Below, one piece after another: positions 1 through 9,163 of a stretch of DNA of 64,000 nt. The stretch covers positions 3,038,001-3,102,000 of the forward strand of contig NZ_CP046175.1 in the NCBI RefSeq assembly GCF_009708215.1, written 5' to 3'. This DNA comes from Occultella kanbiaonis. Its GTDB lineage: Bacteria; Actinomycetota; Actinomycetes; Actinomycetales; Beutenbergiaceae. The stretch's first letter is position 1; each line of letters starts with the position of its first letter. Under the pieces are notes generated by a model. The model was not told the origin of the DNA. It saw nothing but the letters and a program-made list of their open reading frames with translations, and made no database searches. The translations under genes and the position numbers were made by a program.

Positions 1-1605
1 CAGGGACGTGAAGTTGTGCCGCGGGGGCGGGCTGGAGGTGGCCCACTCGAGCGAGGCGCCGTAGCCCCACGGGTCGTCGACCGTGACCAGCGGCGCGTGC
101 CGCCAGGTCTTGTAGACGTTCCACAGGAACGGCAGCGTCGACAGCGCCAGCAGCACCGAGGAGACCGTGGAGATCTGGTTGAACAGCACGAAGTCGGGCT
201 CGGGCAGGTAGTCCGGGACCCGGCGCTGCATCCCGAGCACGCCGAGCCAGTGCTGGATCAGGAAGGTGCCGTGGAAGCCGATGAACAACAGCCAGAAGTG
301 GAGCTTGCCGAGCTTGTCGTCCAGCATCCTGCCGGTGAACTTCGGCCACCAGAAGTAGAACCCGGCGAACATCGCGAACACCACGGTGCCGAACACGACG
401 TAGTGGAAGTGCGCCACCACGAAGTACGTGTCGGTGACGTGGAAGTCCAGCGGTGGGCTGGCCAGGATCACGCCGGTGAGGCCACCGAAGAGGAATGTGG
501 CGAGGAACCCGATGGACCACAGCATCGGCGACTGGAACGTGAGTTTCCCGCGCCACATCGTGCCGATCCAGTTGAAGAACTTCACACCGGTGGGCACCGC
601 GATCGCCATCGTCATCACGGAGAAGAAGGGCAGCAGCACCTGGCCGGTGGAGAACATGTGGTGGGCCCACACGGTCACTGACAGGCCGGCGATCGAGATG
701 GTGGCGAAGATGAGGCCCTTGTAGCCGAAGATCGGCTTGCGGGAGAACACCGGCAGGATCTCCGAGACGATGCCGAAGAACGGCAACGCGATGATGTAGA
801 CCTCCGGGTGTCCGAAGAACCAGAACAGGTGTTGCCAGAGCATGGCCCCACCGTTCTCGGCGGCGAAGATCTGGGAGCCGAGGATCCGGTCGGCGCCGAG
901 CCCGAACAGGGCGGCGGCGAGGATCGGGAACGCCATCAGCGCGAGCACCGAGGTGAGCAGGATGTTCCAGGTGAAGATGGGCATCCGGAACATCGTCATG
1001 CCCGGGGCCCGCATGCACAGGATCGTGGTGATGAAGTTGACCGACCCGAAGATCGTGCCGAAACCGGTCATCGCCAGACCCATGACCCATAGGTCACCAC
1101 CGAGGCCGTCGGAATAGGTCGCGTTCGACAACGGCGCGTATGCGAACCAGCCGAAGCTCGCCGCACCCTTCGGGGTGAGGAAGCCGGCGCAGGCGATGAT
1201 CCCGCCGAACAGGAACAGCCAGTACGCGAACATGTTCAGCCGCGGGAACGCCACGTCCGGGGCACCGATCTGGAGCGGCACCAGGACGTTGCCGAACCCG
1301 ACGAACAGCGGCGTCGCGAACAGCAGCAGCATGATCGTGCCGTGCATCGTGAACAACTGGTTGTACTGCTCGGCGCTGCTGACGATCTGCACGCCCGGCT
1401 CGAACAGTTCGGCCCGGATCAGCAGCGCGAGCACGCCGCCGATGCAGAAGAAGATGAAGGAGGTGATCAGGTACAGGTACCCGATCGTCTTGTGGTCGGT
1501 GGACGTGACCCACTTGATGACGGTCCGACCGAGCTTCTGACGCTCAGGGGGAAGGCCCGGCACCGTCTCGACGTGCGCCTGCGGCGTGTCCTCGATGGTG
1601 GCCAT
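1..1605 (-). CDS. ctaD: Cytochrome c oxidase subunit I (aa3 type), 3' end cut by window
   Basis: Catalytic haem-copper subunit of the membrane-bound aa3 oxidase, which reduces O2 with electrons from the bc1 complex. 535 codons are present and the frame is open to the window edge, so roughly 30-40 C-terminal residues are missing. Visible family marks are the active-site segment [10 protein letters not shown] (complement of about 790-830), HHMFSTGQ (about 640-670) and a late segment reading [17 protein letters not shown] near the edge. The ATG at 1605-1603 overlaps the ctaC stop by one base (TGATG), so the two genes are one operon and probably translationally coupled. Identity is certain at family level. 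Confidence 0.97.
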   Translation of the reverse strand, partial: MATIEDTPQAHVETVPGLPPERQKLGRTVIKWVTSTDHKTIGYLYLITSFIFFCIGGVLALLIRAELFEPGVQIVSSAEQYNQLFTMHGTIMLLLFATPLFVGFGNVLVPLQIGAPDVAFPRLNMFAYWLFLFGGIIACAGFLTPKGAASFGWFAYAPLSNATYSDGLGGDLWVMGLAMTGFGTIFGSVNFITTILCMRAPGMTMFRMPIFTWNILLTSVLALMAFPILAAALFGLGADRILGSQIFAAENGGAMLWQHLFWFFGHPEVYIIALPFFGIVSEILPVFSRKPIFGYKGLIFATISIAGLSVTVWAHHMFSTGQVLLPFFSVMTMAIAVPTGVKFFNWIGTMWRGKLTFQSPMLWSIGFLATFLFGGLTGVILASPPLDFHVTDTYFVVAHFHYVVFGTVVFAMFAGFYFWWPKFTGRMLDDKLGKLHFWLLFIGFHGTFLIQHWLGVLGMQRRVPDYLPEPDFVLFNQISTVSSVLLALSTLPFLWNVYKTWRHAPLVTVDDPWGYGASLEWATSSPPPRHNFTSL

Positions 1606-2486
1606 CAGTGGTCAGCTCCTTCTTCGGCGCCGGTCAGGTTCGCCGGGTTCTGCCGGTCGTACTCCGGACCCAGCTGGCCGGTCTGGCCGGCCTCCTCCAG
1701 CTCGGCCATGTGCGCGTCGAACTCCGCCTGGGAGACGACGGCCACGTTGAACAGCATGTAGCCGTGGTACTGGCCGCACAGCTCGGCGCACTTGCCGAGC
1801 CACTCGCCCTCGACGCCCGGGGTCACCTGGAAGGTGTTCACCTCGCCGGGCAGCATGTCGATCTTGTACAGGAACGCCGGCACCCAGAACGAGTGCGCCA
1901 CGTCGCGGCTGCGGATCGTGAACTCGACCGTCTGGTCGACGGGCAGGTACAGCGTGGGCAGTTCCTCTGTCACGGCCATGTCGCTGAGGTCCAGCGCGGC
2001 CGGCTCACCGGAGTCCCACACGTCGGCGTCCTGGTAGTTGAAGTCCCAGGACCACTGCCGTCCGTACACCTCGATGTGGACGTCGGCCTCCGCGGAGGTG
2101 TCGGTGATCTCCTCCTGCAGGGTTGCCGTGTAGTAGAACAGCACGCCGACCATGACGATCGGAACGAAGGTGTAGAGCAACTCCAGCGGTAGGTGGTAGC
2201 GCAGCTGCACGGGCAGGCGGTTGTCGTCCTTGCGCTTGCGGTAGACGATCACGCACCAGATGAGCAGCCCCCACACGAGCACGCCGATGATGAGCGCGGC
2301 GATCCAGGAACCGGTCCACAACGCGACGACGTCGTCGGTGTGCTCGGTCATGCCGGGGACCGTCGGCATCCAACCGCGACCCACCTGCTCGGCGGAGCAA
2401 CCACCCAGAACTGCGGCGGTAACGAGCCCGACCACGCCGAGCGCCGCAGCGCGGCGTTTCGGGTGTCGAGAAGAGGGCGATGACAC
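1605..2486 (-). CDS. ctaC: Cytochrome c oxidase subunit II
   Basis: Carries the CuA centre that accepts electrons for CtaD. About 293 aa from the GTG at 2486. It has a lipoprotein-like leader (RR-rich, lipobox LGGC), two transmembrane helices (about residues 60-80 and 100-120) and a periplasmic cupredoxin domain ending in the CuA motif [13 protein letters not shown] chose GTG 2486 because GGAAGG lies just upstream and the protein then begins directly with the signal peptide. The frame stays open to another GTG at 2540, which would add 18 residues unlike a leader. The stop overlaps the ctaD start. Confidence 0.93.
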   Translation of the reverse strand: MSSPSSRHPKRRAAALGVVGLVTAAVLGGCSAEQVGRGWMPTVPGMTEHTDDVVALWTGSWIAALIIGVLVWGLLIWCVIVYRKRKDDNRLPVQLRYHLPLELLYTFVPIVMVGVLFYYTATLQEEITDTSAEADVHIEVYGRQWSWDFNYQDADVWDSGEPAALDLSDMAVTEELPTLYLPVDQTVEFTIRSRDVAHSFWVPAFLYKIDMLPGEVNTFQVTPGVEGEWLGKCAELCGQYHGYMLFNVAVVSQAEFDAHMAELEEAGQTGQLGPEYDRQNPANLTGAEEGADH

Positions 2487-2550
2487 GATCTTCAAGCCTT
2501 CCGACGTCACAACGATCTGCAAGTTCGGCCGCGTGATCACTAGGTTTTTT

Positions 2551-2569
2551 GGACACCTTCAGGGTGTCC
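2551..2569 (-). other. Stem-loop between FKBP gene and ctaC
   Basis: GGACACC and GGTGTCC form a perfect 7-bp stem with a 5-nt loop, flanked by a run of six T on the plus strand. Read on the coding (minus) strand the stem is followed by A, not U, so it is not a textbook intrinsic terminator. It may weaken read-through from the FKBP gene or lie in the ctaC leader. Confidence 0.4.
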
Positions 2570-2688
2570 GTCACGAAGTTCTCACCAGCCTCGCCCACCC
2601 TATCCCCAACGGGCCGGTGCGTGCGTCAGGACCCGCTCGGATGGACGCCCCAGGGTCGGATTCCGGGGGCGTCCGTCGAGATCGTCGC

Positions 2689-3657
2689 TCAGGCGGTGCC
2701 GAGCACGTCGATGACAGCGGCGCTCGCCGGAGCCTGTTCGGTCGCCGGTGCCAGCACCAGCACCCGTGAGCCCACCGGCACGTCCAGGGTGGCGTCCACG
2801 ATCGTGCCCTGGCCGGCGAACGCCGAGAACGGGCCCTCCGGGTCCGCGCCGTCCCAGCCCCAGCTGGAGCCGGTCCCGCTGCCGTCCCAGTACGAGAACG
2901 CGTACGCGACGGCGACGCTCTGCTGGCTCGCCACGGGCTCACCGGTGCCGGTGGCCAGGACGATGACGGTCAGCTCGGTCGGCTCGGCCGCCCCCTCGGC
3001 GATCGTGAACGTCACCGGCTCCCCCAGTGCGCCGTCGATGACGACCGGAGCGTCGGCCGCCTCCGGCGTGGGCTCCGCGTCGGCCTGGCCGGCGTCGCCC
3101 GGGTTATACGTCTCGACCAGGTCGATGATGAACACGATGGTGTCCTCCGCGCCGATGCCCGCGTCCGGGTTCCCGCCCTGCGGCCCGTAGCCCAGGTCCG
3201 GCGGGATGCTGATCAGCAGCCTGGAGCCCACGGCATGGCCGGGGATCCCGTCGGTCCAGCCCTGGACCACCTGGGTGAGCCCGAACATGCTCGGGGCGCC
3301 GCGGCTGTAGGAGTCGTCGAACTGGGTGTCGGAGCCCCAGACGATGCCGTAGTAGTTCGCGGTCACGACGGCGTTCGGCTCCACCACGGGTCCGTCGCCC
3401 TCCGAGAGGACGTCGACCTGCAGGCCTTCGGGCGGAGCGCTGTCGGGGAACGTGAAGTTCGGGGACTCGCCGAACTGCCCCGAGGCCTGCGGCATGCCCT
3501 CGCTACCCTCGGTGACCTCGGCGCCGCCGCTCTCGGACTGCGACGGCGTGGGGTCGCCGCCGTCGTCGTCGCCGCCGGAGCAGCCCGCGAGGAGCAGGGC
3601 GGCCGCCGTGGCACCGGCGATCAGGAGCGGAAGGGGACGGCGGCGGGACAGACTCAC
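2689..3657 (-). CDS. FKBP-type peptidyl-prolyl isomerase lipoprotein with a second, degenerate FKBP-like domain
   Basis: 322 aa exported lipoprotein, expected to act outside the membrane as a proline isomerase/foldase. It has a short basic N-terminus, a hydrophobic stretch and the lipobox LAGC (about residue 26), followed by an Asp/Ser/Gly-rich linker. Residues about 80-195 form a recognisable FKBP domain (FDDSY, VVQGWTDGIPG, IPPDLGYG). Residues about 200-322 resemble a second FKBP fold (VAVAYAFSYWDG, DATLDVPVGSRVLVL) but lack the GW-G active-site segment. It lies between ctaC and erpA on the same strand; a strong terminator separates it from erpA. Confidence 0.88.
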   Translation of the reverse strand: MSLSRRRPLPLLIAGATAAALLLAGCSGGDDDGGDPTPSQSESGGAEVTEGSEGMPQASGQFGESPNFTFPDSAPPEGLQVDVLSEGDGPVVEPNAVVTANYYGIVWGSDTQFDDSYSRGAPSMFGLTQVVQGWTDGIPGHAVGSRLLISIPPDLGYGPQGGNPDAGIGAEDTIVFIIDLVETYNPGDAGQADAEPTPEAADAPVVIDGALGEPVTFTIAEGAAEPTELTVIVLATGTGEPVASQQSVAVAYAFSYWDGSGTGSSWGWDGADPEGPFSAFAGQGTIVDATLDVPVGSRVLVLAPATEQAPASAAVIDVLGTA

Positions 3658-3700
3658 GTGGATGGGCTCGATTCGTAGTTGGTCGGGTCGGGGACAGCAG

Positions 3701-3743
3701 ACGGCTGCGCCCCTCGTCCGCTGCGGACGAGGGGCGCAGCCGT
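3701..3743 (-). terminator. Very strong intrinsic hairpin downstream of erpA
   Basis: Left arm 3702-3720 and right arm 3724-3742 are perfect 19-bp complements with a CTG loop, extended by one A-T pair (3701/3743). It starts 17 bases past the erpA stop on the minus strand, so it most likely terminates erpA transcription and insulates the FKBP/cta genes. Confidence 0.85.
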
Positions 3744-3759
3744 TAGTTCCGGGGGCGGC

Positions 3760-4119
3760 TCAGTGGAACGAGTCGCCGCATGCGCAGGAGCCGCCGGCGT
3801 TCGGGTTGTCGATCGTGAAGCCCTGCTTCTCGATCGTGTCCGCGAAGTCGATGGTGGCGCCGGTGAGGTAGGGCACGCTCATCTTGTCGACGATGACCTC
3901 GACGCCCTCGAAGTCCCGGACGGCGTCGCCGTCGAGGTAGCGGTCGTCGAAGTAGAGCTGGTAGATCAGGCCGGAACAGCCGCCGGGCTGCACGGCCACG
4001 CGCAGGCGCAGGTCGTCGCGGTCCTCCTGGGACAGCAGCGACTTCACCTTGGACGCGGCGAAGTCGGTCAGGGCGACCTCGTGCTCGAGGGTCTCGGTGG
4101 TGGTCTCGGTCATCGTCAT
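3760..4119 (-). CDS. erpA: HesB/IscA-family iron-sulfur cluster insertion protein (ErpA-like)
   Basis: 119 aa A-type carrier that delivers Fe-S clusters to apoproteins in the cytoplasm. The three family cysteines are present: one in PGGCSG (about residue 48) and two in the C-terminal SCACGDSF. Length is normal for the family. I chose the first ATG of the MTMTE start at 4119; the frame is open further upstream but codes for an arginine/proline-rich stretch with no family similarity. It is followed by a strong terminator (3701-3743). Its place beside the cta genes fits a supply role for respiratory and lipoyl-synthase Fe-S proteins, which is inference. Confidence 0.9.
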   Translation of the reverse strand: MTMTETTTETLEHEVALTDFAASKVKSLLSQEDRDDLRLRVAVQPGGCSGLIYQLYFDDRYLDGDAVRDFEGVEVIVDKMSVPYLTGATIDFADTIEKQGFTIDNPNAGGSCACGDSFH

Positions 4120-4231
4120 CTCCGATGTGGTGTGCCCGCCGGACACGGTCGCCGGCATTCTCCTCAGTGGTAACGCACCGATCGGGCGAAGTTGTTCCCG
4201 CGTCCGCTCATGGCGTCCAGACCAGAGTACG

Positions 4232-5458
4232 TCACCTGCCCCAGGAGCGGGCCACCCGGTCCCCGCGCGCCCGCAGCGCGGACAGTGCGTCGGTCCTGTC
4301 GACCTCGGTTCCGCCCGTCGGCGACAGCGGCGTGTCAAGAACGGGGTACGCGGCGCTGATGCCGACCCGGGCGAGCTCGCGCCGGTTCACATGGACCTCG
4401 TGGGCGATCGCCACCACGGGCAGGCCGTGCGTCATGGCACGGCTGCCGACGGCGGCCGGAACCCCTTCGTGGAGGGCGTCACCGTCGAGGACGGCCGTGC
4501 CGGTCACGACGAGATCCGCGTCGGCGATCCGGTCGTCGAGGCCGACCTCGGTCGCCACCACGTCCGAGCCGGCGAGGACCCGTGCCCCGAGCAGGGCCAG
4601 GGCGAACGCGAGCCCGCCTCCGGCCCCGGAGTACGTGGCCCGGCGGGCCGGCGCGGGCCGCTCCGCATGCCGATGGCCCGCATGTGCACGCGCACCTGCG
4701 AGCAGGTCGCTCCCGGCGCCGGAGCCGCGCGTGGCCGCACCATCGGCGGCACGGGCCGCGGCCTCCTCGAGGTCGGCGGCGAACGCGGCCACGTCCCGTT
4801 CGATCGCCTGGGCGTCGGCCGCGTCGATGCCGGGTCGTTCACTCAGGGAGGCCCCGGCGCCGTGCAGGCCGAGGAGCGGGATGTCCGTGGCCGCGGCCAC
4901 GACGATCTCGGTACCGGCCAGGGCGCGGCGCAGCGCGGGCAGCCGCGCCCCGAGAGCGGCGCCCTCGGTGGGCGCGGCGCCGCCCGACTCCCCCACCAGG
5001 TCGGTGAGCCGACTCAGGAAGCCTGCTCCGCCGTCGTGCACCGCGACGGCGCCCACGCCCAGCACCACGCGGCGCGCGCCCGTGCCCAACGCACCCACGA
5101 GCAGGTCCGCGGCGGCGGCGCTCGAGCCGCCGCGCGCGAGGGTCAGCGGGTCCGCGGCGGTGCCCACGCCGTCGAGCGCCACGGAGGCCTCGGCGTAGGC
5201 GGTGCCGCCGCTGCGGCCGGGCACGTGCAGCACGGTCGCCGGTCGGTCCGCGACCCCGACCGCGCCCGGCAGGGTGAGGGCCACCAGGTCCCCGCCCCGA
5301 GCGGCGTGGACGGCCTCGACCAGGCCGGCTCCGCCGTCGCTCATCGGCACCCCGACCACCTCGTGCCCCCGCTCGGTCCAACCCTGGGCGAGGGCGGCCG
5401 TGGCCACCCGGGAACTCAACGGGCCACCGAAATGGTCGGGGGCGATCACGACGCGCAC
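4232..5458 (-). CDS. Glycerate kinase-like protein with altered active-site motifs
   Basis: 408 aa from a GTG at 5458, slightly longer than the usual 370-390 aa of bacterial glycerate kinases (GarK/GlxK family). Overall order matches the family: N-terminal IAPDHFGGPLSS, then PMSDGGAGLVEA, then LGVGAVAVHDGGAGF, and a C-terminal GTAVLDG. In typical members these read IAPDSFKGSL, ADGGEGT and GGSATNDGGAG, so the Lys of the first motif, the Glu of the second and the GGSATN part of the third are changed. Transcribed divergently from the DJ-1-like gene, 76 bp away. It may be a divergent sugar-acid kinase or an inactive paralogue. Confidence 0.7.
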   Translation of the reverse strand: MRVVIAPDHFGGPLSSRVATAALAQGWTERGHEVVGVPMSDGGAGLVEAVHAARGGDLVALTLPGAVGVADRPATVLHVPGRSGGTAYAEASVALDGVGTAADPLTLARGGSSAAAADLLVGALGTGARRVVLGVGAVAVHDGGAGFLSRLTDLVGESGGAAPTEGAALGARLPALRRALAGTEIVVAAATDIPLLGLHGAGASLSERPGIDAADAQAIERDVAAFAADLEEAAARAADGAATRGSGAGSDLLAGARAHAGHRHAERPAPARRATYSGAGGGLAFALALLGARVLAGSDVVATEVGLDDRIADADLVVTGTAVLDGDALHEGVPAAVGSRAMTHGLPVVAIAHEVHVNRRELARVGISAAYPVLDTPLSPTGGTEVDRTDALSALRARGDRVARSWGR

Positions 5459-5534
5459 CCGGTCAGTCTCCCAGGTGCGGATACCCACCTGGCCCCACTG
5501 GGCGCCGGCCACGGTTGGTGGGATCATCGGGTCC

Positions 5535-6128
5535 GTGACGACGGCCTCACCGATCCGGGTGGGCATCCTGGTCTTCGACGGCGTGGACGAACTGGACGTG
5601 GTCGGCCCGCACCGGGTGCTCAGCACGTGGGGTGCGCGCAGTGCGCTGCGTCCGGACGTGATCCTGTTCTCCCACGACGGGCTGCCGGTGCGGTCCTCGA
5701 CCGGCCTGCACCTGGTGCCGGCCGGGGATGCCGACGACGCCGGCACCATGCACGTGCTGATCCATCCCGGCGGGCCGGGGGTGCGTCGCCTCACCCGCGA
5801 CCGCGAGCACCTGGCCTGGTTGCGGCGGACCCGGCCGGGCACGGCCCTGCTGGTCGGCGTCGGCAGCGGGAGTCTCGCGCTGGCCGCCGCGGGGCTGTTG
5901 GCCGGCCGGGCGGTCGCCGCGCACCCGGACTCCCGGCGGACGCTGCTCGGGCTCGAGCCGAGCGCGCTGCTGGACGTCGGCGCGACCACCCTGGACGACG
6001 GCGACCTGCTCACCTGCACCGGTGGTGTGCACGGGATCGACCTGGCCCTCGCCGTCGTCGAGCGGTACGAGGGGGCACCGATGGCCGCCCTGATACGCGG
6101 GACCCTCACCTTCGACCCGGGGCCGTGA
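5535..6128 (+). CDS. DJ-1/PfpI-superfamily protein lacking the nucleophile cysteine
   Basis: 197 aa single-domain protein from the GTG at 5535. N-terminal RVGILVFDGVDELDVVGP and the later LALAAAGLLAGR are typical of the DJ-1/PfpI (class I amidotransferase-like) fold. The nucleophile elbow, normally V-C-T-G, reads V-G-S-G (residues about 109-112), so the catalytic Cys is Gly. The usual TTHW region reads AAHP. It is therefore unlikely to be a protease, hydratase or deglycase of the usual type, and it has no AraC DNA-binding tail. Divergent from the glycerate-kinase-like gene and 40 bp upstream of the DUF3043 gene. Confidence 0.75.
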   Translation: MTTASPIRVGILVFDGVDELDVVGPHRVLSTWGARSALRPDVILFSHDGLPVRSSTGLHLVPAGDADDAGTMHVLIHPGGPGVRRLTRDREHLAWLRRTRPGTALLVGVGSGSLALAAAGLLAGRAVAAHPDSRRTLLGLEPSALLDVGATTLDDGDLLTCTGGVHGIDLALAVVERYEGAPMAALIRGTLTFDPGP

Positions 6129-6167
6129 CCACGTCGGCAGTGGCACCTGTCCGCCTCGACTAAACTC

Positions 6168-6761
6168 ATGATCGTGTTCGGACGCAAGAAGGACGAGGAA
6201 GCCCCCATCGTTGAAGAGATCGAGGCGCCTCCATCCGGTAAGGGACGGCCCACGCCCAGACGGAAGGTCGCTGAGGCCGCCAACAAGCGTCCCCTCGTGC
6301 CGACGGACCGCGGCGCCGCCCGCCGGGCCGAGCGCGAGAAGATGAACGCCGCCCGCGCCCGGATGAACGAGGCGATGATCACGGGCAAGGAGGAGGACCT
6401 CCCCGCCCAGCACCGCGGCCCGGTGCGCCGGTACGTGCGTGACTACATCGACGCCCGGTTCAGCCTCGGCGAGCTGTTCCTGCCGCTGTCCGGCGCGATC
6501 GTGGTCATCCTGCTGATCTCCACGTTCAACGCGAGCTGGGCCGCGATCGGCGTCACAGCGATCCTCGCGCTGTACGCGATCGTCGCGATCGCACTGGTCG
6601 ACGCCCTGATCGCCGCGTTCCGGGTGCGCCGCCAGCTGCGCGAGAAGTTCGGTGAGGACCGCGCCAAGCGGACCATGATGTATACGGTCATGCGCGCCTT
6701 CCAGCTGCGCCGCACGCGCATGCCGAAGCCGCAGGTCAAGCGCGGCGAGTACCCCCGCTGA
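6168..6761 (+). CDS. DUF3043-family membrane protein
   Basis: 197 aa. A charged, basic N-terminal half (FGRKKD, many Lys/Arg/Glu, about residues 1-95) precedes two hydrophobic segments (about 105-122 and 128-150) and a basic C-terminal tail. This order is typical of the actinobacterial DUF3043 family, whose function is unknown. Start taken as ATG 6168; a GTG at 6174 giving V-F-G-R-K-K matches many homologues equally well. Gene follows the DJ-1-like gene by 39 bp on the same strand. Confidence 0.85.
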   Translation: MIVFGRKKDEEAPIVEEIEAPPSGKGRPTPRRKVAEAANKRPLVPTDRGAARRAEREKMNAARARMNEAMITGKEEDLPAQHRGPVRRYVRDYIDARFSLGELFLPLSGAIVVILLISTFNASWAAIGVTAILALYAIVAIALVDALIAAFRVRRQLREKFGEDRAKRTMMYTVMRAFQLRRTRMPKPQVKRGEYPR

Positions 6762-6856
6762 CCCCGGCTGCGCATCCCGGCCACTGACGCCGGGCACGGT
6801 CGTGGCGGAGCCGCGCCGTGGTCGGCGGGCCGTCGGGTCGGTCATAGGATCGTGAG

Positions 6857-7870
6857 ATGCATTTTCGATACCTCGGCAACTCCGGCCTGAAGATCAGCGA
6901 GATCACCTACGGCAACTGGCTCACCCACGGCTCCCAGGTGGAGAACGACGCCGCGACGGCGTGTGTGAACGCCGCCCTGGACGCGGGCATCACCACCTTC
7001 GACACGGCGGACACCTACGCCAACCTCAAGGCCGAGGAGGTCCTCGGGGACGCCCTTGCCGGGCAGCGCCGGGAGTCCCTGGAGATCTTCACGAAGGTCT
7101 ACTTCCCGACCGGCCCGAAGGGCCCGAACGACACCGGCCTGTCCCGCAAGCACATCATAGAGTCGATCAACGGCTCCCTGCGCCGGCTGCGCACCGACTA
7201 CGTGGACCTGTACCAGGCACACCGCTACGACTACGAGACGCCGCTCGAGGAGACGATGCAGGCGTTCGCCGACGTGGTCCGCTCCGGCAAGGCGCTCTAC
7301 ATCGGCGTCAGCGAGTGGACCGCGGAGCAGCTGCGCGCCGGGCACGCGCTGGCGAAGGACCTCGGCGTCCAGCTGATCTCCTCCCAGCCGCAGTACTCGA
7401 TGGTGTGGCGGGTGATCGAGGAGAAGGTGGTCCCCACCAGCGCCGAGCTCGGCATCTCCCAGATCGTCTGGTCCCCGGTGGCGCAGGGCATCCTGACCGG
7501 CAAGTACCTGCCCGGCTCCCCCGCGCCGGAGGGCTCCCGGGCCGCCGACGACAAGGGCGGCGCGCAGATGATCTCCGGGATGCTCGGCCGCGAGGAGCTG
7601 CTCCGCCGGGTCCAGGACCTGCGCCCGATCGCCGAGGAGCTGAACCTGACGATGGCCCAGCTCGCGGTGGCCTGGGTGCTGCAGAACGACAACGTCGCCG
7701 CGGCGCTGATCGGGGCGTCCCGGCCGGAGCAGGTGGCCGAGAACGTCGCCGCCTCAGGGGTCACCCTCGACCAGGCCGTGCTCACCCGGATCGACGAGGC
7801 CCTCGGCGACACCGTGGTCCGCGACTCCGAGAAGACCTACAGCGTCTCGCCGAAGTCCCGGCTGGTCTGA
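6857..7870 (+). CDS. Aldo/keto reductase, Kv-beta/YghZ-like
   Basis: 337 aa NADPH-dependent aldo/keto reductase of the TIM-barrel superfamily. The catalytic tetrad is visible: Asp in FDTADTY, the Tyr of the same motif, Lys in IFTKVYF and His in LYQAHRYD. The C-terminal GASRPEQVAEN segment is the usual NADP phosphate-binding region. The N-terminus MHFRYLGNSGLKISEI fits the Kv-beta subfamily. Substrate cannot be told. The 3' end overlaps the converging flavoprotein gene by 34 bp. Confidence 0.9.
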   Translation: MHFRYLGNSGLKISEITYGNWLTHGSQVENDAATACVNAALDAGITTFDTADTYANLKAEEVLGDALAGQRRESLEIFTKVYFPTGPKGPNDTGLSRKHIIESINGSLRRLRTDYVDLYQAHRYDYETPLEETMQAFADVVRSGKALYIGVSEWTAEQLRAGHALAKDLGVQLISSQPQYSMVWRVIEEKVVPTSAELGISQIVWSPVAQGILTGKYLPGSPAPEGSRAADDKGGAQMISGMLGREELLRRVQDLRPIAEELNLTMAQLAVAWVLQNDNVAAALIGASRPEQVAENVAASGVTLDQAVLTRIDEALGDTVVRDSEKTYSVSPKSRLV

Positions 7871-9081
7871 GCCGCGACCGGCTCGTCACGAGCCGAACGC
7901 CCGCTCGACGGCGTCGCCTGGCCCAGGCGGCGCCGTCGCGCCGGGTAGGGCAGCGGTGCGCCGCGCCCGACCAGTCCGGCCCCCCGGCAGATCATCTCCT
8001 TGTACCGAGCGGCGAACCGTCCGGTCAGGGCGAAGGATCGGGCGCGGTCGTCGGAGGTCACCAGCTGGATCAGGCCGTCGCGCCGACCGAGGCTGATGCA
8101 CTGCTGCACGTAGGACAGCGGGATCCGCGGCGCCCCGGCCCCGGTCAGCTCGGCCACGATCGAGTCCGCTGCCCGCCAGGCCATCGGGATGCCGGACGCG
8201 CAGGACATCCGCAGCAGGTTGTCCTTGGGTCCACGGGCCTGACCGGCGTCGCCGACGGCGTAGACGCCGGCGTGGGAGACCGACCGCATCGCGTCGTCCA
8301 CCACGATCCGCCCGCGGTCGGTGACGGTCAGAGCCGATGCGGCCGCGATCGGGTGCGCGGTGAACCCACCGGTCCAGACGGTGACGTCGGCGCCGATCGC
8401 GACGGCGTCGGTGGTCACCACGCCGGCCTCGCCGACGCCGGCCACGTCGGCGCCCTCGTGCACCGTGATGCCGAGCCGGCCGACGACCCGGCGCAGGTGC
8501 CGTCGCCCCGCGGGCGAGAGCCAGTCGCCGAGTCTGCCGCGCGCGGTCAGCGCGACGTCCAGGTCCGGCCGGGACTCGGCGATCTCGGTGACGGCCTCGA
8601 TCCCGGTCAGCCCGCCCCCGACCACCACCACGCGGCCACCGGGCCCGAGCGCGGCGAGGCGCTCGCGCAGCCGCAGCGCGCCCGGCCTGCTCGCGATCTC
8701 GTGGGCGTACTCGGCCACGCCGGGCACACCGCCGTCGTTCTGGGCGCTGCCGAGCGCGTACACGAGCGTGTCGTACGCGAGCGAGTGCTCGCCGTCGGGC
8801 TCGGCGAAGGAGACCGTCCTGGCCTCCACGTCCACGGAAGCCACCCGGCCCACGCGCACCCGCACGCCCGATCCGGTGAAGGCGTCGCGCAGCGGGAGCG
8901 GCCGCAGGTCCGCACCCGTCGCGAGCTGGTGCATCCGGACGCGCTCGACGAAGTCTGGCTCCGCATTGATCAGGGTGATCTCGACGTCGTCGGCGTGCAG
9001 TCGGCGGGCCAGTCGTCCGGTCACGGAGGCACCGGCGTAGCCGGCGCCGAGGATCACGATCTTGTGCTTCATCGGCTTCAT
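7837..9081 (-). CDS. NADH dehydrogenase-like FAD oxidoreductase (ECF41 partner)
   Basis: 414 aa from ATG 9081, preceded by AAGGAGCTGCTCCC. FAD-binding GAGYAG lies near the N-terminus, a second nucleotide-binding GGGLTG about residue 160, and the FAD-contacting YAVGDAG about residue 280. It resembles type II NADH dehydrogenases and AIF-like flavoproteins but lacks the C-terminal membrane anchor of Ndh. It lies directly downstream of the ECF41 sigma gene and the epimerase, and flavin oxidoreductases are one of the three gene types usually beside ECF41 factors. The 3' end overlaps the converging aldo/keto reductase gene by 34 bp. Confidence 0.88.
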   Translation of the reverse strand: MKPMKHKIVILGAGYAGASVTGRLARRLHADDVEITLINAEPDFVERVRMHQLATGADLRPLPLRDAFTGSGVRVRVGRVASVDVEARTVSFAEPDGEHSLAYDTLVYALGSAQNDGGVPGVAEYAHEIASRPGALRLRERLAALGPGGRVVVVGGGLTGIEAVTEIAESRPDLDVALTARGRLGDWLSPAGRRHLRRVVGRLGITVHEGADVAGVGEAGVVTTDAVAIGADVTVWTGGFTAHPIAAASALTVTDRGRIVVDDAMRSVSHAGVYAVGDAGQARGPKDNLLRMSCASGIPMAWRAADSIVAELTGAGAPRIPLSYVQQCISLGRRDGLIQLVTSDDRARSFALTGRFAARYKEMICRGAGLVGRGAPLPYPARRRRLGQATPSSGRSARDEPVAAQTSRDFGETL

Positions 9082-9163
9082 GGGAGCAGCTCCTTCGGGT
9101 GGGTTGTCCCTCCTGAACCGGGTGCGCCCGCAATCCCTGACACCTGCGGGGAGGTGATGTGGT

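Noticed and set aside
4049-6163. A 704-codon plus-strand frame across the glycerate-kinase-like and DJ-1-like genes
   Set aside because: It is antisense to the first and out of frame with the second, Arg/Gly/His-rich and without any family feature.
9082-9163. Possible ECF41 promoter before the flavoprotein (TGTCAGG on the minus strand)
   Set aside because: The -35-like part is imperfect and no CGTC lies 16 bases downstream, so I do not call it.
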